From Mastigias papua (taxonomy: Eukaryota; Cnidaria; Scyphozoa; Rhizostomeae; Mastigiidae), in contig OZ025280.1 in NCBI GenBank assembly GCA_964019165.1, forward strand, positions 9,790,428 to 9,854,427: 64,000 nt of DNA. Direction: 5' to 3'. Positions 36,815-49,164 of this stretch are shown piece by piece. The stretch's first letter is position 1. Each line of letters begins with the position of its first letter. Position numbers and translations under genes: made by a program. The notes beneath the pieces are model-generated. The model was given only the letters and a program-made list of their open reading frames with translations, made no database searches and was not told the origin of the DNA.

Positions 36815-39800
36815 AAGGGTCAAGGGTCCTTGGAGGAGTAGTCCCTTTTCTAGTTGGCCTTCTGTGGCGTCCTAGACTGGTCTCCCCAAACCCAGCACCT
36901 TGTGAAGCGCAATATAGAGCCACTCCATGGTGAAGACCGTCTGTGCGTGGTGAAGAGCCACATCCTACTAGAGGTGGCCCTGTGACAAGCCAAACACAGC
37001 GGATCTAGGGGAGTAAACCCCGAAAACAAATCCGTAACTCAAGGTGTAAATCGTGCTGATGGGTGGATGGCTACAACGGCATGTAGTCATTAACGATACA
37101 AGACAACCACTGCCTTGTGGATTAGGTGTACAAGCCAAAGGCTAAGGGTGAAGATCCCTAACAGAAAGCTTCTTAGTTTTCCCCTGATAGCTATGGCGTT
37201 TAGGGGAAGTACCCCAGTCATGGGCAAATGACCTGGTAAACTGGACCAGAAAGTCCTGGAAGACAACCAGTTTAGGAGAATGTCACTCTGATGTAAAACA
37301 TCCAACTATGGGAAAATAGTAAAAGCTTTAATGGATAAGTTAAAGAATAGTTTATCATGCCGCATTGCTCGTCACGCGGATGAACAAGGAGCGCGTCCCC
37401 CAATGAGGAACCAGGCTGGGGTCGAAAAATCGATTACTGGAACAACCTTACCCAACAATGATCTGGCAGGTAACCTTACCGAGACCTTCTCTCGAAAAGG
37501 CCCTCCAGACACAAAAAGTCTGTCCAGAAGTAAACAGAAAACAATTAGACAAAGATGGACAAGGGAAGAATATATACAAGTCATGACAGCATTTTATGAG
37601 GCAAAATTTTCGCCAGCAGAAGGCTCAAATACAGAGCAGACATATAAATTATGGAGAGAGAAACACCCGGAAATTAGACCAGGGATGGATGCTAATAAGC
37701 TTGCTAATGTAAGACGTGATATTATCAAGAATAAGAGACTAGAAGACACCACATTACAACAGATTCAAAATGATATAAGAGAGAAAATTGAAATACAAAA
37801 TGTAGATAATAGCTGTTGTGCAACCAATGATGGTACAGAGGAAAGTGAGATACTGCATGAAACAACTGTCATCAGCCAGCCAGATATTGAAACCTCAGAT
37901 CAGACCAACACCAATTATTCAGCTTCAAGTGAAGAGGTAAGTGCAATTTCAGAAAAGATAATGATTAAATTGGAAGAACTGAAGCATCAACATCTATCTG
38001 ATAGAATCCAACTTCCTAAAATTAGAAAAGATAGAAAAGCAAAAGATCTTATACACAAGGGAAATATTGCGATCCTCAAATTAAAAACACAGGCCATGGA
38101 ACTGCTCACAATAACTGAGCTTAATCAGATGGTATATGCTACAGCATCAGTAATAACGGAAGAACTTGGAGTAACGATACAAAGAAAGAAAGGCCGACAA
38201 CATAAGCAACCCCAATGGAAAGAAAGGATTAGCAAGGATATAGAATGCTTAAGGAAGAAACTGTCAATTTTAACCGAAAAAGTGAAAGGTAGCATGGTAT
38301 CTCACAGAAAGATCACTCGAGTGCTGTCTCAACTTAAGTGTAAGAGTGAGGTAGATATACCATCAATTATAGAAAAGATAAAGCAAAAAAATTGCAGCCA
38401 AAACACAAAGGATAAGGCGGTACGAAAAAAGAGGGAAGCAATTCCGTCAAAACAAACTGTTTAAAGATAATGCAAAGCAGTTCTATAGAGAAATTGGCAA
38501 GAAGCAAATTGATGTAACTGAGCCACCTATACTTACTGAAATCGAAGGTTTCTGGTCGAGAATATGGGAAAATGAAAAAGTCCATAACGAAGTAGCTGAA
38601 TGGATTAGAGACCAGGAAGAATTATATAAAGATCAGCAATGCCAAGAAACTAACGATATCACAATTGATGAGGTACGCACTGCAATAAAAAATGCGAACA
38701 ACTGGACATCACCAGGGTTAGATAAGATTCCAAATTCCTGGCTTAAGAACATAGATAAGCTGCACACGGACCTGGCAAGGGAATATAATACCATTCTCAA
38801 AGAACCAGACAAATGTCCAGAGTGGCTAACACAAGGATTAACATTCCTGATTCCTAAATCTAATGATACAAATGAAGCTAAAAATTACCGACCAATAACT
38901 TGCTTGCCAACTATGTACAAAACATTAACCTCGATCATTACAGATAGAACATACTTGCACCTGGAAGACACATTAGATTATTACCCAATGAGCAAAAAGG
39001 ATGCAATCGGCGATCATATGGTTGCAAAGATCAGCTCCTAGTGAATAAAATGATAATGGAAGACTGTAAAACAAGAAAGAAGAATCTGACAACATCATGG
39101 ATTGACTACAGGAAAGCATTCGACAGTGTGCCACATAGCTGGATTATAAAGACGTTGGAACTTTACAAAGTATCGCCTGAGATTGTTAACTTTATGAAAG
39201 TGAACATGAAAAACTGGAAAACAACATTGCTTCTAAGACATGCTACCGGCACAATGACGTCTCGATTGATAGAAATAAGGAATGGCATATTTCAAGGCGA
39301 TTCTTTATCCCCGCTTCTATTTTGCTTGGCTCTGGCTCCCCTAAGCAACTTGCTTCATTCTACTAATTGCGGATATGATATCCAAGGAAAGAAAATCAAC
39401 CACCTCTTCTATATGGACGATTTAAAGGTATATGGCAGAGACAGTCAGCAACAAGAACGCTTGCTTCAAACTGTTAAAACATTTAGTGACGACATTAATA
39501 TGAAATTTGGGCTAGAAAATTGTGCCACAGCAGAATTCAAACGGGGTAAACTAGCTACAACTACATCAATCAGACTTGATGAAGAAACGACTATCAAAGA
39601 GTTGCAACAAGAGGATAGCTACAAATACCTTGGAATAAATGAAGCTGACGGTATTCAGCATGCAAAGATGAAAGAAAAGATAAGAAAGGAGTATTATAGG
39701 AGAGTTAGACTGATACTCAAGAGTGAACTGAATGCAGTTAATCGTATTGCAGCCATCAACTCTCTTGCTATCCCAGTCATCACATACAGTATGAATATAC

Positions 39801-41041
39801 TCAATTGGAAGATAAATGACCTCAAAAGGCTTGACACAAAGACAAGGAAACTCTTAACAATGTATAGAATGCACCATCCAAAAGCAGATGTGGATCGACT
39901 ATACTTACCAAGAAGAGAAGGAGGGAGGGGACTAATGCAAATAGAGTTAACTTGCAAGATAGTGACTGTTGGTCTCAAAACATATTTAAGAGAAAGCAAG
40001 GACGAAATGATGAAATTGGTCTTAGAGCATGAGAAGAAAAAGAAGTTATACTCTGTTACAAAAGAGGCTACCAAATTTTGTAGAGAGCTAGAAGTCGATC
40101 AACCAGGGCATAGGGAAACGGATAGTGTCACAAATAAAGCCAAAGAAGTCAAGAATATAGTGAAAAAACAAGGAAAAGAACAGATAAGAATAAGATGGGA
40201 ACAGAAGCCGCTGCACGGTCAGTACTTGAAAAGATTGAAGAGACCAGATGTTGATGAAACTGAAACACATAAGTGGTTAAAAAGTTCAGGATTAAAATCA
40301 GAGACAGAAGGCCTAATAATAGCAGCACAAGACCAAAGTTTAATGACAAAGCAATATCAAAGTGAAATAATGAAGAATGGAATGAATCCCAAATGTCGAC
40401 TATGCAATCAATATAATGAAACAATTGATCACATTGTAAGTGGATGTCCTGTATTAGCAAAATCAGAATTCATGCAACGACATGACACAGCTGCATCATA
40501 CATACACTGGAGAATTAGTAAGGCATTCAAACTACCTGTAGCAGACAAATGGTATAATCACAACCCAGAAACTGTCGTGAGCAATGACCAAGTAACTTTA
40601 ATATGGGATATGCAAGTACACACAGATAAAGAAATAAAGGCTAACAAGCCTGACATCATTATCAAAGATCACATAAACAGGACGTGCCAACTGATTGATA
40701 TGACTATACCTTCAGATAGAAATGTATCAATAAAGGAAGTTGAAAAATTTTCAAAATACAAGGATTTAGAAATTGAAATAGGCAAAATGTGGAAAATGAA
40801 AGTAACTACAATTCCTGTAGTTATAGGTGCGCTTGGAGCTATAAAGAAAGGAATGAAATCGAACATTGACAAGATACCAGGGAAAATATACTTAGAAGAA
40901 CTACAGAAGATCACACTACTGGGCACTGCTCATATCCTCAGGAAAGTTCTGTCAACTGACTTAATGTGACCATGTATGTCCTAAGATCTATGGATTAGAT
41001 TTGGATTTGCAGGAAGAACAGAAAAGACTTAATAGACATTT
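36815..41041 (+). mobile_element. P3: near-complete R4/Dong-like RLE retrotransposon
   Basis: About 4.2 kb between two (TAA)n tracts, with a 5' UTR of about 515 bp unlike that of P4/P5/P7. One coding region is broken only by two frameshifts, and the 3' UTR is about 70 bp. Together with P1 it forms one subfamily by protein sequence. The layout is an N-terminal Myb-like domain, RT, CCHC knuckle and RLE. It is the longest readable protein in the window. Confidence 0.93.
37331..40969 (+). pseudogene. P3 polyprotein, about 1,210 codons, two frameshifts
   Basis: Starts at the ATG at 37,331. Residues about 75-140 form a Trp-led helical domain (RQRWTREEYIQVM, YKLWREKHP, IIKNKRL), probably DNA-binding. 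A basic coiled region follows to 38,464. A frameshift near 38,400-38,460 leads to KKFW-type linker and NYRPITCLP, and a second near 38,985 restores the frame at LLPNEQKGC. From 39,041 the frame is open for 642 codons: [16 protein letters not shown] (motif A), [13 protein letters not shown] (B), FYMDDLKVY (C), YKYLGI, knuckle [18 protein letters not shown] (about 40,400) and RLE core [16 protein letters not shown] (about 40,650). It ends [10 protein letters not shown]. All catalytic residues I can recognise are present. Confidence 0.9.
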
Positions 41042-41062
41042 TATAATAATAATAATAATAAT
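41042..41062. repeat. (TAA)n between P3 and P4
   Basis: Six to seven TAA units; P4 begins TTGTCCTGGG immediately after. Confidence 0.94.
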
Positions 41063-41338
41063 TTGTCCTGGGTATGACATTAAACTGCATCCGGTTGTGG
41101 AGTTTCGATGTGGGATAATGAGGTTACCCTTTGCCACAATTACCTCCAGGTCGCCCTTGAGCAAGGTGTAGCACCTGTTGGCTCTCCCCGAGACCATGAA
41201 ATACCGGGTTGGCATCCGGTGGGGGTTAGTCTGTCTCACGGGTAGGGGGGACTCTTTAGCCTTGGCAGGCCACCCTCCTAGTGATGGTGTCACAACTAAA
41301 AATACCAGCTGGGAACTTGCTACAAAGAACATCCTCTT
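41063..41338 (+). promoter_or_regulatory. Conserved 5' UTR block of P4
   Basis: Shares its whole length with P5 and P7, and most of it with P1. Contains CTCTCCCCGAGAC and GGTGGGGGTTAGTCTGTCTC with interleaved pairing potential, and the local stem ACCGG/CCGGT. Confidence 0.6.
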
Positions 41339-44300
41339 ATGAGTGTGATGAATCAAAGTAATGATTTAGACAACAGCGTAAATGAGACTGGAACTAATGG
41401 TGAAGGTCTCTCGCTCGGCAGGTGTCCCATGGAAGAGCAGCGTGGGCCCGGTCGTTATCCTACTACTGCCAGAACTGGATGGTCGAAAAGTATGAATGTA
41501 GCAGTAATGGAGTGTTATTTTTTGAGCAAGCCTGTAGATGAAGAAGGAAAACCAGTGAGAGGCTATAGACGTAGAATGCACAATATTTGGAATGAGAGAC
41601 AAACCTTAAAAGTGACTGAACAGCGACTATGTGACCAAGCTCGCATAATTAGAAAGAATGGTTGGCTAACTCAGGTTGAGTTGGATGATATAAAGCAAAG
41701 ACTTTCAACACACGAGGAAATGATAACAGAAGCTAGTCACGTGGTAGAGGAGGGCAATATAGTTGAATTAACAGAGACGGTGCTTGAAAGAGAGCCTGTG
41801 GCTATTATCCTAGAAAATCATGGTAGGAATGACGTAAACTCAAAAGCGATAGGAGAAATTAGTAATATAATGAATGAAGGGAACATGAATACGCCGATAA
41901 ATCTTAAAAAAGTAGATAGGAGAGCCTTGAATGAACTTGTTAATGAGATAGATAATGTGCTAGCTGACATTAGAACGGATAACATAAGTGATACAAACAA
42001 ATTGATACGTGCTACTGCGGTGTATGTTGCAAGAGAATTTGGCTTTGGGGAACGGAACAAAGCATACAGGATGAAAGAGCCTTGGTGGAAAAGAAGAATA
42101 ATAGAATCTATAAGCAAACTCCGTAAAGATATCAATATCCTTGAACGTAAAAAGAGAGGAGAAACAATAAAGAAAAGAAAATATAATGAAATTTCTAGGA
42201 AATACAATGTCACGAAAAAAGGTGTTAGTTTAGTGATCGAAGAGTTGAAACAGAGATTGCAAGCCAAGGCATTCAAATTACGTAGGTATGAGCAAAGAAC
42301 GCAACAATATCAGATTAATAGAATGTTCCAATATGATCAAGCGAAGGTTTATCAAAAACTTCAATGTGACAACAAAAGAGAAATTTCAAAACCAAGTGCA
42401 GATGAAAGTAAAAAATTTTGGTCGGAAATATGGGACAACAAAATCCAACATAATAATCCTGCAAAATGGTTAGAAGAGCTTAGAAATAACAAACGTAGTG
42501 TGGTACAAAATGGCATTGAAATTACAACTAGCATGGTAAAGCAGCAAATCAAGAAGATCTCAAACTGGAGAGCACCTGGCCCTGATGGAGTCCAGGGCTT
42601 TTGGCTTAAGAAGCTAATGTCACTACATGAGAGAATTGCATCTCAGTTAAATGACTTGTTACATAACCAGACAGAAACACCTGCATGGATGACCACTGGA
42701 AAACTGTATTGTGCCAAAAAGACCCGAGAAAAGGAAATGCAGTTGACAATTATAGGCCCATATCCTGTTTGCCAATGATGTGGAAACTGATGACAGGGAT
42801 CATTTCTGATTCTGTCTACAAGTTTTTGGATGAGAATGAGGTGCTACCAGAAGAACAAAAAGGCTGCAAGAGGAATAGTAGGGGTACAAAAGATCAACTA
42901 CTGGTGGATAAAACGATACTCGCAGATTGTAAAAAGAGGCATAAGAACCTTACCATGGCGTGGGTTGACTACAAGAAAGCCTACGACATTGCCATTTTAA
43001 ATTATTTATACACAAAATCCCTTCAGCTAAATCTAACAATACAAAAAGAAAGGTTTATTAATTAATACTATATACTAAAGCTAAAAAACTAATGGCATTG
43101 CTGATCTTCCAGGGAGTCATGTTTTTTTTTGGCTTTCAGCTCATCAAATGCATTTTCAGTTGTTTTTTGAATCGGCACAAGGTAGGAAGCTCCCTGATAC
43201 TTATTGGGATTTCATTCCAGACCTTAAGAGCTGAATACGAAAATCCTTTTTTGGCGTACTCCAGATTGTACCTCGGAATCTGAAGATCTCTGCAGAAGCG
43301 TGTGTTATAGTTGGAATAATGGGATCTTCGTTGACATTTGTTCCAAAGGTTTTCAGGGCAGAGTCTATTCATGATCTTATAAGCCATAACGGCACGATCA
43401 AACATAACAAGTTGCTCAGCACTGAGGAGATTAGTTGACCATTTATCTTTAATCCTAGCTGTTTCGATTATAAAGATGGCCCTGTCTTGAAGACGTTGCA
43501 ACGATTCCTTTTTTGAATGTGTGAGGCTACCCCAGATAACATCTGCATATCGCATGTGGCTTTCTACAAGAGCACGATATACGTTGCTTAACTGAGATTG
43601 TGGGAGGATATTTTCAACTTTTTTAAAGATGTAAGACCTCCAGAAACTTTCCCTTTGATAGTTTTGAATTGTTCTTCCCAGTTAAGCCCTTCGTCTACAA
43701 TAACTCCAAGTGATTTTGTCTTTTTCACCCGTTTTATATCGGCACCATTCAGTCTCAATGTTTCATGTATCCTCACAGTTTGGTTCCTCACAGTTAGACA
43801 CAACATGGTTCCTCACAGTTGGATATTAGAATGTATGAGGCTATATGGAGTATCAGACAGTGTTACTAACTTTCTGAAAAGATCAATGAGCAAATGGATG
43901 GTACAACTGACGTCTTGTGGTGATATTTTAGGGACTGTAAACATACGGAGAGGTATATTTCAAGGGGACAGTTTGTCACCATTACTGTTTGTCATTTGTA
44001 TGATTCCCCTTACTGAAATCCTCAGAAAAGTCAAAATGGGATATACTTTGGATGGTATTAAAATCAACCATTTGTTCTTCATGGATGACTTAAAGTTGTT
44101 TGGAAAAAACGAAAATGACATTGACAGTCTAGCATCTACTGTTAACCTTATTAGCCAAGACATAGGCATGCAATTTGGAATTAAAAAGTGTGGTGTGGTA
44201 CACTTGAAACGTGGAAAATTATCGAAAACTGCAGGAATTGAACTTGTCAATGGTGAAAAGATCAAGGAAGTTAATGATGAGGGATATAAGTATTTGGGTA

Positions 44301-45532
44301 TATTGGAACTAGATAGATTGAAGGAGGAAGAAATGAAGACTACATGTCAAAAAGAATATTTCAGAAGGGTGAGACTGATAATGCAATCAAAACTTAATGG
44401 AAGAAATAAGATCAAGGCAATAAATACCTGGGTGGTCTCCTTAGTGCGCTATGGGGCAGGAGTCATAATGTGGAAGAAAGCCGAATTAGAATCCATGGAC
44501 AGAAGAACTAGGAAACTCATGACAATGAATAAGGAACTTCATCCAAGAGGTGATGTTGCAAGACTTTATGTTGGAAGGAAAAATGGTGGTCGGGGATTGA
44601 TTAGTTGTGAGACTTGTGTTAAAACTGAGATAAACAATTTGGCTTGGTACATTAAGCACGTCAGAGGTCCTATCGTGTCAATTGTAAGAGATCTTGGGAC
44701 AATAAATACCGAAGAGGCAATAGCTCCAAGAGAATATAAGAGTAAGGCGAAACGGGAATTGGAAAATCAATGGAAGGAAAAACCAATGCATGGGGAATTC
44801 ACTAGGAAGACAGATGGAATTCATTGGGAAAAAAGCTGGTCATGGTTAAGGAGCGGAGACCTGAAAGGGTGCACAGAGGCATTAGTATGTAGTGCACAGG
44901 AACAGTCTCTGCGAATTAATTACACTAAGTTTCATATCGACAAAACAAGTGATACGCCTTTATGTAGAATGTGTGGTGATAAGGGTGAAACAATTAGCCA
45001 TCTAGTAAGTGAATGTGCAAAACTAGCACAAAGAGAATAAAAAAGACGACACGACAACATAGCGCGATATATTCATTGGCTGTTAGCAGAGAAATGTGGA
45101 TTTGACAGAGCTGCAAAGTGGTATGAACAGAAGCCGGATGGAGTGTTAGAGAATCTAGACTTTAAGCTGCTGTGGGATTTTATGATACAGTGCGATAGCA
45201 TTATTCAAGCAAGAAGGCCAGACATTATTCTAGTTGATAAAGTAAAAATGGAAGTAAAGATAATTGATATTGCAATTCCCGGTGATAGTAGGATTAGAGA
45301 CAAAGAACAAGAGAAAGTTGAGAAGTATGAAGAGTTAAAGGAAGAAATTGGAAGGGTGTGGAACATGAAGAAGGTTACAGTTATCCCTGTTGTGATTGGT
45401 GCACTAGGATGCATATCGCAAATATTTGATAGCTATATGGAAAAGATTGGAATTACTGTACAGTTGCAGGTGATACAAAAGACAGCACTCCTAGGAACAG
45501 CACGGATTTTAAGAAAGACATTATCTGTGTAA
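41339..45532 (+). pseudogene. P4 polyprotein interrupted by J2
   Basis: From the ATG at 41,339, 479 codons are open: helical domain (GWSKSMNVAVMECYF, MHNIWNERQ, EQRLCDQARIIRKNGWL), then PWWKRRI, a coiled region, and the pre-RT segment FWSEIWDN and WRAPGPDGVQGFWLKK. A one-base slip near 42,705 shifts the frame; it continues [25 protein letters not shown] and VDYKKAYD, where J2 enters. After J2 it resumes [30 protein letters not shown] and YKYLGI, with knuckle CRMCGDKGETISHLVSEC, then TAA at 45,038. The RLE core RRPDIILVDK..IDIAIPGDSR follows and the protein ends TARILRKTLSV at 45,532. The long frame opening at 43,598 is partly antisense J2 and is not a real gene. Confidence 0.9.
42988..43804 (-). 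mobile_element. J2: 5'-truncated LINE 3' end inside P4, with templated filler
   Basis: The minus strand encodes the C-terminal region of an APE-type LINE RT: KSLGVIVDEGLNWEEQ, then RYADVIWGS, RLQDRAIFII, and SYSALKVWNEIPISIREL near the stop at 43,136. This is a different family from J1. It lies exactly between GAC and ATG of the P4 motif A codons. Its 3' end is AT-rich, with no poly-A. At the truncated 5' end, 43,771-43,804 contains two extra copies of the target sequence CCTCACAGTT (43,771 and 43,786), which recurs in P4 itself at 43,811. Confidence 0.86.
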
Positions 45533-45561
45533 GCCATAAAGTATGAAAAGGTGGGTCCTTT

Positions 45562-45578
45562 ATCAGCTTGTTGCTGAT
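45562..45578 (+). promoter_or_regulatory. P4 3' UTR hairpin
   Basis: ATCAGC and GCTGAT form a 6-bp stem with a 5-nt loop, 30 bp past the stop. Confidence 0.4.
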
Positions 45579-45641
45579 TGTTCCCTCCTTACTCACCCAG
45601 ACCTGTTAACATCTTATTGTCTGTGAGAAAATAAATTACCC

Positions 45642-45657
45642 ATAATAATAATAATAC
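45642..45657. repeat. (TAA)n between P4 and P5
   Basis: About five TAA units; P5 starts TTGTCCTGGG at 45,658. Confidence 0.92.
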
Positions 45658-45944
45658 TTGTCCTGGGTATGACATAAAACTGCATCCGGTTGTAGAGTTT
45701 TGAAGTGGGATAATGAGGTTACCCTTTGCTACAACTACCTCCAGGTCACCCTTGAGCAAGGTGTAGTACCTGTCAGCTCTCCCCGAGACTACGAAATACC
45801 GAGTTGGCATCCGGCGGGGGCTAGTCTGTTTCATGGGTAGGGGGGACTCTTTAGTCTTGGTTGACAACCTCCCTAGAGATGGTGTCTCGATAAAAACACC
45901 GGTGGTAGTGTAACCTTAAAGTCACTATCCTCTTTTTCAGTACA
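45658..45944 (+). promoter_or_regulatory. Conserved 5' UTR block of P5
   Basis: Nearly identical in plan to P1, P4 and P7. CTCTCCCCGAGACTA is followed by GGCGGGGGCTAGTCT, giving CCCC/GGGG and AGACTA/TAGTCT pairs in pseudoknot order. Confidence 0.6.
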
Positions 45945-48900
45945 ATGAATAATTCTAATAATGAAGATAACGGCATGAATGAAACTGGAACTGCAAGTGA
46001 AGGTTTCTCGCCCGGCAAGTGTCCCACTGTATGACAGGGTGGGCCTAGTCGTCATCAAGCGTCTGCCAAAATGAAATGGACTAGGGAATTGAACCTTGCT
46101 GTTATGGAATGCTATTTTTTGAGTAACCCAACAGATGACAATGGAAAGCCGATATGAGGTTACAGAAAAAGGATGCATAATATCTGGAAAGGGAGAAATT
46201 TACCAATAGTGACGGAACAAAGACTATGTGATCAGGCTAGATTAATAAAAAAGAATGAATGGTTTACTGTTGTAGAGTTAGAAGAAATCTGTTGAAGGTT
46301 AGATGGGAATAGTGATAATGATGAAGGGAATAGTGATAGTGTTGAAGGAAGTAATGATAGCATAATAATAGGAAATATAAGCAGACTGTTAGGTGAAACA
46401 AAAGTACGCAATGATGAGCGATTTGAAGCAATAGAAGTGCAGGTAAGAAGTAGCAATGTGCATAATGAACAAGAAAGATGTATGATGGATGAAATAGTCG
46501 GAATTATGAAAAGCGGTAGAAGATGTGATACAAGAGGATTGAAGAAAGTGAACAGAAATATTGTTTCTGAATGGTCAAGTAAAGTAAATAGGGTTTTAAT
46601 TAATATAAAAACAGATAACATAACTGATACAAATAAGTTGATATATGCAGTTGCTCAGTATGTTTCTAAAAAGGTTGTTTTAAGAGTAATGGGACGTAAT
46701 GTGAAAAGAGAACCTTGGTGGAAGAGAAGGATACAGATCACAATTAGAGAACTGAGAAGTCATGTAAATATTTTGCAAAGAAAGAAGAGGGGCGAGCTTA
46801 CAAAGGGTGATAAGTATAAGATTTTGGACAGGAAATATCGAATTAAGACAAAAGGAGAAGACACTGTAATTGAAGAACTTACACAGAGACTACAAGCTAA
46901 AGCAACAAAACTGAAGAGGTATGAACATAGAATCCAGCAATTTAAAATCAATAGGTTGTTTCAACAAGATCAGAAAAAGGTATACCAGGAATTGAGCGGA
47001 TTGAAAAGAACTGAAGGGGTAACACCAGATGCGGCAGAAAGTGAGCGATTTTGGTCAACTATTTGGGGAAATGAGGCTCAACACAATAGGGATGCTCAAT
47101 GGGTGAAGGACTTGAGAGAGGAGTGTGATAAAGTAATTCAGCAGGATATAGCAAAAACTCTGGAGATGGTGACTGAACGGGTAAAGAAGATACCAAATTG
47201 GAAAGCACCTGGACCTGATGGGGTACAGGGCTACTGGTTAAAGAAACTGACATCTCTGCATGATAGAATCGCTGAACAAATGAATGAATTAGTAAACAAC
47301 AGAGCCCCCTTGCCTGTTTGGATGACAACTGGTAGAACGGTATTGTGTCAGAAAGACCCAAAAAAAGGAAATGTGGTTGAGAACTATAGGCCAATATCCT
47401 GTCTACCACTTTTGTGGAAGTTGATGACAGGAATAATTGCTGATTATGTTTATCAGATGCTTTTAGAAAGTGACATATTACCGGTAGAGCAGAAAGGGTG
47501 TAGGAAAAAGAGCAGAGGAACAAAGGATCAGCTTTTGATCGACAAGATGATTCTGAATGACAGTAAAAGACGACAAAAGAATCTTGCAATGGCATGGGTG
47601 GATTATAAGAAGGCTTATGACATGGTACCCCACTCTTGGATAGTCGAATGTTTGCAATTGGCACATGTACCATACACGCTCTATGGTAAATTGGCAAACT
47701 GAATTAACGTCAAGTGGTACGTCACTCGGAAATGTAAATATTAGAAGAGGGATTTTTCAGGGAGACAGTCTTTCCCCATTGATCTTTGTAATTTGCATGA
47801 TACCATTATCAAAGGTGTTGTGGAAGGCAAAAGCTGGGTATTTGCTTGGAGATGTGAAAATCAACCACCTGTTGTTTATGGATGATCTGAAGATATTTGG
47901 GAAGAACAGAACTGAAATCTATAGTCTTATATCAACAGTAAAGGTTATAAGCCATGATATTGGAATGGAATTCGGAGTAAAGAAGTGTGGTATTGCAATC
48001 GTGAAACGAGGGAAACTAGTCGAAAGTGAAGACATAAACCTAGGTAATAGAGAGAGTATTAAGGCGATTGATCTTGAAGGATACAAATATCTTGGTATTT
48101 TAGAGGCTGATAAGATACAGGAGAATGAGATGAAAGAAATGTTCTCAAAAGAATACCTGAGGCGCACTAAACTAATTATGAGATCAAAGTTGAACGGTAG
48201 GAACAAGATAATGGCAGTAAACATATGGGTAGTATCACTCATGAGATATGGAGCAGGTATACTTGGATGGAATACGAATGAACTGCAAAAGCTTGACAGA
48301 AAAACAAGAAAAATCATGACAATAAACAAGGAACTCCACCCAAGAAGCGATGTTGCAAGAATATACGTATCAAGAAGAAGAGGGGGAAGAGGTCTTATAA
48401 GTTGTGAATGTTGTGTAAGGGGAGATGAAGATAGTTTGAGTTGGTACGTATTGAACAGTAGAGAGGTACCTTTGAGAAAGGTCGGGGATTCAGATATAGT
48501 TAATGTTGCTGAAGCAATTGAACCAAATGAGTATAACAGGTTTCATAGCCAGAAAAGAGAAGATGAATGGAAGCAGAAAATAATGCATGGACAGTTTTTG
48601 AGGGGCAAAGAGGGGCTGGATTGGGATAGATCATGGCATTGGATTGCAAAAGGAGATATGAAGGGATGTACAGAGGCATTGATCTGCAGTGCTCAAGAAC
48701 AAGCTTTAAGAACAAAGTATACAAAGTTCTATATTGATAAGAGTTCTGAGTCTCCTATATGTAGAATGTGCAGGGAGAAAGCGGAAACTATTAGTCATCT
48801 AGTTAGTGAGTGTAGTAAGTTGGTCCAACGAGAGTATAAGAGAAGGCATGATAATGTGGCACGATACAGTCATTGGCAGCTCTGTATCAAAGGAGGGTTT

Positions 48901-49147
48901 GAGAGAGCTGATAGATGCTATAATGAGCAACCTGAAGCAATAATTGAAAATGAGAATTATAAGCTCTTATGGGATTTTACGATCCAATGTGATAGAATGA
49001 TTGAGGCAAGACGACGGGACATTGTGTTGGTAGATAAAATGAATAAAGAGGTCAAAATAATAGACATTGCGGTACCTGGAGATTCACAAGTAAAAGAAAA
49101 AGAACTTGAAAAAATGGAAAAGTATCAGTACTTGAGGAAAAAAATTG
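45658..49147 (+). mobile_element. P5: R4/Dong-like copy, 5'-complete, truncated in RLE and fused to P6
   Basis: The 5' UTR (45,658-45,944) matches P4 and P7. The coding region runs until the endonuclease domain, where it changes without any spacer into the mid-N-terminal region of P6 at about 49,147. No TAA run or 3' UTR is left. A short repeat, GGCGTAAA, occurs at the join, which points to deletion or recombination between two neighbouring copies. Confidence 0.9.
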
Positions 49148-49164
49148 GCGTAAATATGGCGTAA
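45945..49164 (+). pseudogene. P5 polyprotein, three early TGA stops, one frameshift, 3'-truncated
   Basis: ATG at 45,945 begins MNNSNNEDNGMNETG, like P4. TGA codons interrupt at about 46,032, 46,155 and 46,293; the second lies where relatives have Arg. From 46,437 the frame is open for 421 codons: PWWKRRI, coiled region, FWSTIWGN, NWKAPGPDGVQGYW, NYRPISC and [15 protein letters not shown] slip near 47,670 leads to a 499-codon frame with [29 protein letters not shown], knuckle CRMCREKAETISHLVSEC and the RLE region. There the family RRPDI reads RRRDI, losing the conserved proline of the core. The protein stops just after YQYLRKKIG at the P6 fusion. Confidence 0.88.

Larger units (their letters stand above)
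41063..45641 (+). mobile_element. P4: full-length R4/Dong-like element split by LINE J2
   Basis: Runs from TTGTCCTGGG after (TAA)n to the (TAA)n at 45,642. Apart from J2 (42,988-43,770, with junction filler to 43,804), it has just one frameshift (about 42,705) and one nonsense codon (45,038-45,040). It is therefore a young copy. It belongs to the same subfamily as P5, P6 and P7. Confidence 0.93.

Noticed and set aside
39694..40460. Long minus-strand frames opposite P3
   Set aside because: Low-complexity hydrophobic shadows of the RT and endonuclease coding strand.
43598..43804. Start of the 480-codon frame as a new coding exon
   Set aside because: It is antisense J2 sequence joined by chance to the P4 RT frame.
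47059..47697. 212-codon minus-strand frame opposite P5
   Set aside because: Shadow of the P5 RT frame; no homolog in the sister copies on that strand.
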